Source: an uncultured Sphingobacteriia bacterium
GTDB lineage: Bacteria > Bacteroidota > Bacteroidia > Chitinophagales > Chitinophagaceae
DNA: 5,588 bases
Reading direction: 5' to 3'
Assembly (NCBI GenBank): GCA_945957225.1
Contig: CAMFKK010000189.1
Location: 1 to 5,588 of the forward strand
Numbering within the stretch: position 1 is the first letter of the stretch; the number at the start of each line of letters is the position of its first letter. A program made the translations under genes and the position numbers. The notes beneath the pieces were generated by a model that was not told where the DNA came from, searched no databases, and worked only from the letters and a program-made list of their open reading frames with translations. Positions 1 through 5,588 of the stretch are shown here, in pieces.

Positions 1-1
1 G

Positions 2-1444
2 GGTAGTCTTCCTTTGAATCCTGATGGGAATCCATCTATGAGTGCTGATCTGGCATTTAATACCAGCATTAGTTTTGTATGCAATACCAACCTACAACAC
101 TATTCAGGAGAATCCGGGGTTTCTTATTTGGGACAATTGCTCCTCATGTTATTTCAATTTATAAGTGCTGCTGCAGGAATGGCCATTTGTGCTGTTGTGT
201 TTGTAGCTATTAAAGTAAAAACATCGGATAAACTGGGAAATTTCTATGATTTTTTTGTCAAATCCATTACTAGAATCCTTTTACCCATTTCCTTAGTTAT
301 TGCCATTTTGCTATTGTTGAATGGCACTCCCATGACTTTTAAAGGCAAGGACCAATTTATATCTATGCAAGGTGATACAGTACATGTAAGCCGTGGTCCT
401 GCAGCAGCTATGATAGCCATCAAACAAGTGGGCACCAATGGAGGCGGTTTTTTTGGAGTCAACTCAGCTCACCCACTTGAAAATCCCAATTACTTTACCA
501 ACATTATAGAAAATATTTCCATTGTGCTCATTCCCATTGCCATGATTTTTGCATTGGGATACATGATTCAACGCAAACGGTTTGCATGGATGATTTTTGG
601 CGTAATGACGCTGGGTTTCTTACTATTGGCAATACCTGCAGTATATTTTGAAATGAAGGGTAACCCTGCTATTTCCCAAATGGGGATAGACCAATCCATG
701 GGCAGTATGGAGGGTAAAGAAGTAAGATTTGGATCTGCAGCATCCGCATTTTGGGGTATTTCAACTACCGTTACTTCTAATGGCTCTGTGAATGCCATGC
801 ATGATAGTTTTACCCCTTTAACTGGCATGTTTGCATTGTTGGGGATGATGGTTAATTCCTTTTATGGAGGAGTTGGAGTAGGATTTTTAAATTTCTATGT
901 CTTCATCATTATTGCGGTATTTATTAGTGGTTTAATGGTGGGAAGAACCCCAGAGTTTATGGGAAAAAAAATAGAGGCAAAGGAAATGAAAATTGCAGCC
1001 ATTATTGCCCTGCTGCACCCTTTTTTAATTTTAGTATCCACCGCATTATCCAGTTGGCTTTTTGCGCAACATCCAGATACTTATGCGGGTTGGTTAAATA
1101 ATCCTGGAAGCCATGGTTTTACTGAAATGCTATACGAATACACTTCATCTTCCGCCAATAATGGAAGTGGATTTGAAGGATTGGGTGACAATAATCCCTG
1201 GTGGAATATTAGTACAGGTATTGTGATGCTTTTGGCAAGGTTTCTACCTATCATTGGACCTGTTGCAATTGCAGGGATTCTTGCCTCAAAAAAACATATC
1301 CCCGAATCTGCGGGTACGCTAAAAACCGATACTGGCACATTTGGACTCATGATTTTTGCTGTCATTTTTATCATTGCAGCCCTTTCCTTTTTTCCAGCAC
1401 TAACCCTTGGTCCTATTGCTGAATTCTTTAGTCAACACCAATAG
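2..1444 (+). CDS. kdpA: Potassium-transporting ATPase subunit KdpA, 5' end missing
   Basis: KdpA is the K+-binding, channel-like inner-membrane subunit of the KdpFABC pump. The frame is open from base 2, and the first residues (GSLPLNPDGN) match the family at about residue 90 of E. coli KdpA. Some 85-90 N-terminal residues therefore lie outside the window, and the TTG at 14 is an internal Leu codon, not a start. All four selectivity-filter segments are present: CNTNLQ (80-97), GTNGGGFF (431-454), SNGS (776-787) and NNGSGF (1157-1174). The Gln of the first filter, whose change to Arg lowers K+ affinity in E. coli, is kept. The conserved AMHDSF segment follows filter three, and the cytosolic loop motif GRTPEFMGKK lies between filters three and four. 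About nine hydrophobic segments remain. The C-terminus (GPIAEFF) ends where the family normally ends. It lies 26 bases upstream of kdpB. Any kdpF would be upstream and out of view. Confidence 0.97.
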   Translation, partial: GSLPLNPDGNPSMSADLAFNTSISFVCNTNLQHYSGESGVSYLGQLLLMLFQFISAAAGMAICAVVFVAIKVKTSDKLGNFYDFFVKSITRILLPISLVIAILLLLNGTPMTFKGKDQFISMQGDTVHVSRGPAAAMIAIKQVGTNGGGFFGVNSAHPLENPNYFTNIIENISIVLIPIAMIFALGYMIQRKRFAWMIFGVMTLGFLLLAIPAVYFEMKGNPAISQMGIDQSMGSMEGKEVRFGSAASAFWGISTTVTSNGSVNAMHDSFTPLTGMFALLGMMVNSFYGGVGVGFLNFYVFIIIAVFISGLMVGRTPEFMGKKIEAKEMKIAAIIALLHPFLILVSTALSSWLFAQHPDTYAGWLNNPGSHGFTEMLYEYTSSSANNGSGFEGLGDNNPWWNISTGIVMLLARFLPIIGPVAIAGILASKKHIPESAGTLKTDTGTFGLMIFAVIFIIAALSFFPALTLGPIAEFFSQHQ

Positions 1445-1470
1445 TTATTTGAACAATTAAAAATTGAACT

Positions 1471-3513
1471 ATGTCTCATACAAAAAACAAACTCTTTGAA
1501 CCATCATTGGTGAAAACAGCTTTGAAACATTCTTTTATCAAATTGCATCCCAAATACATGTTCCGTAATCCGGTAATGTTTACCGTTGAAATTGGAACAG
1601 CTATCATGTTTGGAGTATGTATTTGGATTTTTCTTGGCGAAAAAAATCAGGGTTCAATTGCCTATAATTTGATTGTTACGTCTGTACTATTCCTAACGCT
1701 CCTTTTTGCCAATTTTGCTGAAGCCATAGCAGAGGCAAGGGGCAAGGCTCAAGCCAATAGTTTGAGAAAAACAAGAGAAGAAACACCAGCAAAATTGATA
1801 CAAACAGTTGGGGAAATGTTTGTGAATGAAATAAAAACAGTCCCTTCTAGTCAACTAAGAAAAGGTGATCTTTTTCTTTGTGTAAAGGGAGACACAATTC
1901 CCATGGATGGAGAAATTGTAAAGGGTATTGCAACTATTGACGAAAGCGCTATAACTGGAGAATCAGCACCTGTGATCAGGGAGGCCGGAGGAGACAAAAG
2001 TTCCGTAACTGGAGGTACCAAAGTGCTAAGCGATATGATTGAAGTAAGAGTAACAACCGATCCAGGAGAAAGTTTCTTAGACAAGATGATTGCACTTGTA
2101 GAGGGGGCAAGCAGACAAAAAACACCCAATGAAATTGCATTAACCATTCTATTGGCAGGCTTTACACTGGTGTTTATCATTGTTAGCGTAACCTTGAAAC
2201 CATTTGGAGATTATGCCAATACACCTATTACCATTGCCGCATTCATTTCTTTATTTGTTTGCTTAATACCTACAACAATTGGTGGATTACTAAGTGCTAT
2301 TGGTATTGCGGGTATGGATAGAGCATTAAGAGCAAATGTGATTACAAAAAGTGGTAAAGCAGTTGAAACTGCAGGGGATATTGATACTCTTTTATTAGAT
2401 AAAACTGGCACTATCACCATAGGCAATAGAAAAGCAACTCATTTTTATCCATCTCCAGGAGTTGATGATCATCAATTCATTGAAACATGTGTTATTGCTT
2501 CATTAGCGGATGAAACCCCAGAAGGAAAATCAATTATTGAACTTGCTCAACTAAATGTCTCAAATTTCAACAAAAGTTCTTACCGCTTTATTTCATTCTC
2601 AGCTGAAACAAGAAGCAGTGGTGCTGATTTAGAAGATGGAACAAGAATTCGTAAAGGAGCTTTTGATGCTATTGGAAAACTAGTAACAAAAGCTGGAAAC
2701 CATGTTCCAGATGAGAGCATCATGGATATAAATAGAATATCTTCTAATGGCGGCACACCATTAGTTGTTTCAAAAAACGATTCAGTTCTTGGTGTGATTG
2801 AACTACAAGACGTGATCAAACCAGGCATACAAGAAAGGTTTGAACGCTTGAGAAAAATGGGTGTAAAAACCGTTATGGTAACAGGTGACAACCCTTTAAC
2901 TGCAAAATATATTGCTGAAAAAGCTGGTGTAGATGACTTTATTGCAGAAGCCAAACCTGAGGACAAGATGAATTATATTAAAGCAGAACAACAATCAGGC
3001 AAATTGGTAGCTATGATGGGTGATGGAACCAATGATGCTCCTGCTTTGGCACAGGCCGATGTTGGGGTGGCTATGAACAGTGGTACACAAGCAGCTAAAG
3101 AAGCAGGTAATATGGTTGATCTTGACAACGATCCTACCAAACTGATTGAAATTGTTGAAATAGGCAAGCAGTTATTGATGACAAGGGGTACACTAACTAC
3201 ATTTTCCATTGCTAACGATGTTGCTAAGTATTTTGCTATAGTGCCTGCCTTATTTATTACATCAGTACCCGTATTGCAACAATTGAATATCATGCAATTG
3301 CATAGTCCTGAAAGTGCCATCCTGTCGGCAGTAATATTCAATGCCATTATCATTCCCTTATTGATCCCATTGGCCTTAAAAGGTGTTGCTTACAAACCAA
3401 TTGGAGCAAGTGCACTTCTTAGAAGGAACCTTTTAATCTATGGCTTAGGAGGCATTTTGGTTCCGTTTATTGGCATCAAATTAATTGACCTATTGGTATC
3501 CATCTGGTTTTAA
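1471..3513 (+). CDS. kdpB: Potassium-transporting P-type ATPase subunit KdpB
   Basis: KdpB is the catalytic subunit of KdpFABC. It hydrolyses ATP through a phospho-aspartate intermediate in the inner membrane to drive K+ uptake. At 680 residues it is full length (E. coli 682), and the ATG at 1471 gives the family N-terminus (LFEPSLV, then RNPVMF). Hydrophobic spans lie near residues 35-55, 63-84, 223-243, 250-282, and three more after about 574. Motifs in order are TGES (162-165, actuator loop), CLIPTTIGG (264-272, transmembrane span 4), DKTGTIT with phosphorylated Asp310, nucleotide-binding Phe376 and Lys395-Gly396, TGDN (471-474) and GDGTND (517-522). Asp583 and Lys586 in span 5 match the E. 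coli residues that couple ATP hydrolysis to transport. Ser165 of TGES corresponds to E. coli Ser162, known for inhibitory phosphorylation at high K+. The leader is A/T-rich without a Shine-Dalgarno site. No disruption is seen. Confidence 0.99.
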   Translation: MSHTKNKLFEPSLVKTALKHSFIKLHPKYMFRNPVMFTVEIGTAIMFGVCIWIFLGEKNQGSIAYNLIVTSVLFLTLLFANFAEAIAEARGKAQANSLRKTREETPAKLIQTVGEMFVNEIKTVPSSQLRKGDLFLCVKGDTIPMDGEIVKGIATIDESAITGESAPVIREAGGDKSSVTGGTKVLSDMIEVRVTTDPGESFLDKMIALVEGASRQKTPNEIALTILLAGFTLVFIIVSVTLKPFGDYANTPITIAAFISLFVCLIPTTIGGLLSAIGIAGMDRALRANVITKSGKAVETAGDIDTLLLDKTGTITIGNRKATHFYPSPGVDDHQFIETCVIASLADETPEGKSIIELAQLNVSNFNKSSYRFISFSAETRSSGADLEDGTRIRKGAFDAIGKLVTKAGNHVPDESIMDINRISSNGGTPLVVSKNDSVLGVIELQDVIKPGIQERFERLRKMGVKTVMVTGDNPLTAKYIAEKAGVDDFIAEAKPEDKMNYIKAEQQSGKLVAMMGDGTNDAPALAQADVGVAMNSGTQAAKEAGNMVDLDNDPTKLIEIVEIGKQLLMTRGTLTTFSIANDVAKYFAIVPALFITSVPVLQQLNIMQLHSPESAILSAVIFNAIIIPLLIPLALKGVAYKPIGASALLRRNLLIYGLGGILVPFIGIKLIDLLVSIWF

Positions 3514-3530
3514 AACATAAAATATTCAAA

Positions 3531-4094
3531 ATGAAACAGTATTTATTTCCGGCTTTAAAAATGACTTTGGCTTCTATCATAGTTTGTGTGGTGCTATATA
3601 CACTATTAATCTTAGGCATAGCTCAACTGGTTCCAGGAAAAGGTGAAGGTCAAGTAGTCTCACAGAATGGCATTGTTAAAGGATACCAATTAGAAGGACA
3701 GTCTTTTACACAGGACAATTATTTTCAAGGAAGACCTTCTGCTGCAGGATATAATGCCGCAGGATCATCTGGAAGTAACAAAGGACCTAGTAATCCTGAA
3801 TATTTACAAGTAGTGAAAGACAGGATTGATAGTTTTTTGGTCCATAATCCTCAAATTAAAAGAGTTGATATTCCTGCTGAATTGGTTACTGCATCTGGAA
3901 GCGGACTTGACCCACATATTTCAACCAAATCCGCTATGATTCAAGTGCCCAGAATTGCCAAAAGTAGAAATCTCACAACAGAAAAAATTAACCATCTCAT
4001 AGATATCACCAAAGAAAAACCACTACTTGGCTTCTTTGGTACAGAAACAGTTTCAGTGCTGGCGTTGAATTTGGCATTGGATAATCTCAAATAA
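3531..4094 (+). CDS. kdpC: Potassium-transporting ATPase subunit KdpC
   Basis: KdpC is the small accessory subunit of KdpFABC. It has a single membrane span and a periplasmic domain that contacts KdpA; its exact role is still debated, with stabilising the complex and raising apparent ATP affinity both proposed. The protein has 187 residues (E. coli 190). One hydrophobic span lies near residues 9-33, followed by a periplasmic domain. Family motifs are clear: GRPSAAGYNAAGSSGSN (67-83), PSNPE (86-90), VTASGSGLDPHIS (119-131), QVPRIAKSRNL (138-148), and a C-terminus ending LNLALDNL. The start at 3531 places the membrane span at the N-terminus as expected and lies 17 bases after the kdpB stop. The leader is A/T-rich with no Shine-Dalgarno site. 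The barrel gene begins only 6 bases after the stop, which argues for one transcript. Confidence 0.98.
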   Translation: MKQYLFPALKMTLASIIVCVVLYTLLILGIAQLVPGKGEGQVVSQNGIVKGYQLEGQSFTQDNYFQGRPSAAGYNAAGSSGSNKGPSNPEYLQVVKDRIDSFLVHNPQIKRVDIPAELVTASGSGLDPHISTKSAMIQVPRIAKSRNLTTEKINHLIDITKEKPLLGFFGTETVSVLALNLALDNLK

Positions 4095-4100
4095 AAAATT

Positions 4101-5117
4101 ATGAAATTTAGTATCACCACTGGCATATTCCTTTTGGCATACACATTCTCTGTTGCTCAAATTGACAGTACAAAGTCAGCAACTATGTTTAGTTTTTCAG
4201 CTGACGCATATTACCGCTATGATTTAAACAATCCATCTGGCAAAACAAATAATTTAACCAGTTTTACCAACTCAAATAACTCTTTTGAATTGGGCATGGC
4301 TTCTATAAAAGCAGAACATAGTATAGGCAAAGTTTCAGGTACCCTAGATTTGGGATTTGGAAGAAGGGCCAATGAATTTTCTTATAATGACGCCAATAGC
4401 CTAGCATCGGTAAAACAACTATTCTTAACATATGCTCCAAATTCCCATATTAAATTTACAATGGGAAAATTTGCCACTCATATTGGATATGAAATGGTAG
4501 ATGCCCAACTCAATCGTAACTATAGTATGAGCTATGGATTTTCCTATGGCCCCTTTTTTCATACTGGCGTCAAAGCTGATATTGGTTTAGGGGGCAATAC
4601 CAATTTTATGATAGGTGTAGCCAACCCAACTGATTTTAGCACTACCATATCAAGTACAAAAGTTATGATTGCACAATTAAGTACTGCCAACAAAAGCAAT
4701 CATTTAAAAGCATATTTGAATTACCAGGGTGGTTCCGGTTTGAGTCAATTAGATTTGGTTTTCAACGCCTATTTGAGCAAACAATTTAACCTGGCTTATA
4801 ATTTTTCACATAGAACAGATAAAACAAACACAGGAACAAAAAAATGGACCAGCAATGCCTTGTATGTAAACTATGATCCTCTTGAATCTTTTGGTTTAAC
4901 ATTAAGAACGGAATACTTTAATGACAAAGAAAATCTGGCAGGGTTGAACTCAGGAATATTTCAAGCTACAACTTCAGGAAATATTAGAGTTAACAACTTA
5001 ACGCTGATTCCAGAAATTAGATGGGAAAAATCTAACAATCCAATATTTGAAAAATCAGGGGGGCAAACATCGCAATCTACTACTAGCTTTATTCTTGCAG
5101 CAGTATACCATTTTTAA
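4101..5117 (+). CDS. Outer-membrane beta-barrel protein, probable BBP2 (OmpL-like) porin of the kdp operon
   Basis: This is a predicted 338-residue outer-membrane barrel. Residues 1-19 form a Sec signal peptide (Lys2, hydrophobic core 5-16, likely cleavage after SVA before Gln20). The rest has alternating polar and hydrophobic strands rich in Asn, Ser, Thr and aromatic residues, with no internal helical spans, and ends AAVYHF with the terminal Phe typical of barrel-assembly substrates. Segments resembling the putative beta-barrel porin-2 family are MGKFATHIGYE (121-131), PFFHTGV (151-157), LTLRTEYFND (266-275) and LIPEIRWEKS (302-311). It starts 6 bases after kdpC and ends 25 bases before kdpD, so it is probably co-transcribed with the pump. 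Inference: it lets K+ or other small solutes cross the outer membrane when Kdp is induced. The family call is from remembered motifs, not a search. Substrate and pore activity are unknown, and a non-porin barrel role is possible. Confidence 0.85.
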   Translation: MKFSITTGIFLLAYTFSVAQIDSTKSATMFSFSADAYYRYDLNNPSGKTNNLTSFTNSNNSFELGMASIKAEHSIGKVSGTLDLGFGRRANEFSYNDANSLASVKQLFLTYAPNSHIKFTMGKFATHIGYEMVDAQLNRNYSMSYGFSYGPFFHTGVKADIGLGGNTNFMIGVANPTDFSTTISSTKVMIAQLSTANKSNHLKAYLNYQGGSGLSQLDLVFNAYLSKQFNLAYNFSHRTDKTNTGTKKWTSNALYVNYDPLESFGLTLRTEYFNDKENLAGLNSGIFQATTSGNIRVNNLTLIPEIRWEKSNNPIFEKSGGQTSQSTTSFILAAVYHF

Positions 5118-5142
5118 GAAAACGATTGAACAATTTTTAAAT

Positions 5143-5551
5143 ATGGCTGAAACAATTAACCAAGACGTTGACCAATTTCTAAACTTGATTCGAAAATCAA
5201 AGAAAGGAAAACTGAAAATTTACATTGGCATGAGTGCTGGTGTGGGTAAAACATATAGGATGTTGCAAGAAGCCCATTCCTTATTAAGAAATGGTATAGA
5301 TATTAAGATTGGATATATTGAAACCCATTTGAGAAAAGAAACACATGAATTGTTAACAGGTCTACCAGAAATACCAAGAAGAAAGTTATTTTATAAAGGG
5401 AAAGAATTGGAAGAAATGGATACTCAAACCATTATCAATTTACACCCAGATGTGGTAATAGTAGATGAATTAGCACATAGTAATACAGAAGGAAGTAAAA
5501 ATGAAAAAAGGTGGCAAGACGTAATGGAAATACTTGATGCTGGGATAAATG
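5143..5551 (+). CDS. kdpD: Sensor protein KdpD, N-terminal fragment cut by the contig end
   Basis: KdpD senses K+ limitation and turgor, and with KdpE controls kdp transcription. Only the first 136 residues are genuine. They cover most of the N-terminal cytosolic KdpD domain: GKLKIYIGMSAGVGKT with Walker A at residues 29-37, GYIETH (57-62), Walker B-like VVIVDELAHSN (104-114), and KRWQDVMEILDAGIN (122-136). The ATG at 5143 gives the usual short lead-in before Walker A. It begins 25 bases after the barrel gene, with an A/T-rich leader and no Shine-Dalgarno site. The open frame runs on to 5588, but everything after 5551 encodes SYTHLRAHET-type adapter sequence, not protein. The universal-stress-protein-like, transmembrane, GAF and histidine-kinase parts are not visible. 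It therefore cannot be told whether this is a full-length kinase or the short kinase-less KdpD I recall from some Bacteroidota. Confidence 0.95.
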
Positions 5552-5588
5552 CTGTCTCTTATACACATCTCCGAGCCCACGAGACCGG
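5552..5588 (+). other. Nextera/Tn5 sequencing adapter fused to the contig end (artefact)
   Basis: Bases 5552-5570 read CTGTCTCTTATACACATCT, the 19-base Tn5 mosaic end. Bases 5571-5585 read CCGAGCCCACGAGAC, which completes the standard Nextera transposase adapter as seen in read-through. The last three bases (CGG) fit the start of a sample index but are too few to identify one. KdpD homology stops exactly where the adapter begins: the family continues after AGIN with a Val/Ile-rich strand, whereas this frame turns into SYTHLRAHET. The genomic sequence therefore ends at about 5551. This is not a natural transposon end, since no transposase or flanking element is present. Confidence 0.98.

Noticed and set aside
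80..97. Cys and Leu in KdpA filter one (CNTNLQ) where E. coli has Thr and Trp (TNTNWQ)
   Set aside because: The core NTN and the following Gln are kept, and these flanking positions are expected to vary between distant KdpA proteins, so no change in selectivity can be claimed.
1454..1466. Inverted repeat CAATT-aaa-AATTG in the kdpA-kdpB gap, just upstream of the kdpB start
   Set aside because: The stem is five AT-rich pairs with a 3-base loop and no U-tract. It is too weak for a terminator, and such repeats arise easily by chance in AT-rich gaps.
1442..1470. Possible Bacteroidota-type promoter (TAnnTTTG) in the kdpA-kdpB gap
   Set aside because: The nearest match, TTATTTG, lacks the required spacing and has no recognisable -33 element. 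The gap is only 26 bases and lies inside an operon.
1851..3353. Several minus-strand open frames of 70-130 codons opposite kdpB
   Set aside because: They lie wholly inside a well-conserved gene, show no family features and have unnatural composition. They are antisense shadows of kdpB codons.
5126..5135. Ten-base word TTGAACAATT shared by the kdpB leader (1449-1458) and the kdpD leader
   Set aside because: Only two AT-rich copies occur, at different distances from the start codons (12 and 7 bases), and neither the kdpC nor the barrel leader has it. Chance is the simplest explanation.
5552..5570. Tn5 outer-end-like sequence as a natural transposon boundary
   Set aside because: It continues directly into the synthetic Nextera adapter sequence and has no transposase or target duplication, so it comes from library preparation.

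Overview
The window carries most of a Kdp high-affinity potassium uptake operon, all on the + strand. The likely source is a member of the Bacteroidota. This is inferred from AT-rich DNA, start codons preceded by A/T-rich leaders with no Shine-Dalgarno sequence, and a BBP2-type outer-membrane barrel within the operon. The genus cannot be fixed from the sequence. A sequencing adapter is fused to the right end, so the piece is a draft or metagenomic contig that ends inside genes on both sides.

Layout: 2-1444 is kdpA without its 5' end (K+ channel-like subunit). 1471-3513 is complete kdpB (P-type ATPase subunit). 3531-4094 is complete kdpC (single-span accessory subunit). 4101-5117 is a complete outer-membrane beta-barrel protein of the BBP2 porin type. 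5143-5551 is the N-terminal part of kdpD (K+ and turgor sensor). Positions 5552-5588 are Nextera/Tn5 adapter, not genome. Gaps between genes are 26, 17, 6 and 25 bases. No terminator or convincing internal promoter is visible, so the genes are probably co-transcribed from a promoter upstream of kdpA, outside the window. No stretch over 300 bases lacks a gene.

How the genes work together: KdpA selects and takes in K+, KdpB hydrolyses ATP to drive uptake, and KdpC stabilises the complex. The barrel probably gives passage across the outer membrane, a step the classical enterobacterial kdpFABC-kdpDE operon does not encode. KdpD would sense K+ status and control expression. All catalytic and selectivity motifs checked in KdpA, KdpB and KdpC are intact, so this looks like a working pump. 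The two points that most deserve attention are the porin inside the operon and the adapter artefact, which gives kdpD a false C-terminus. No new type of system was found.
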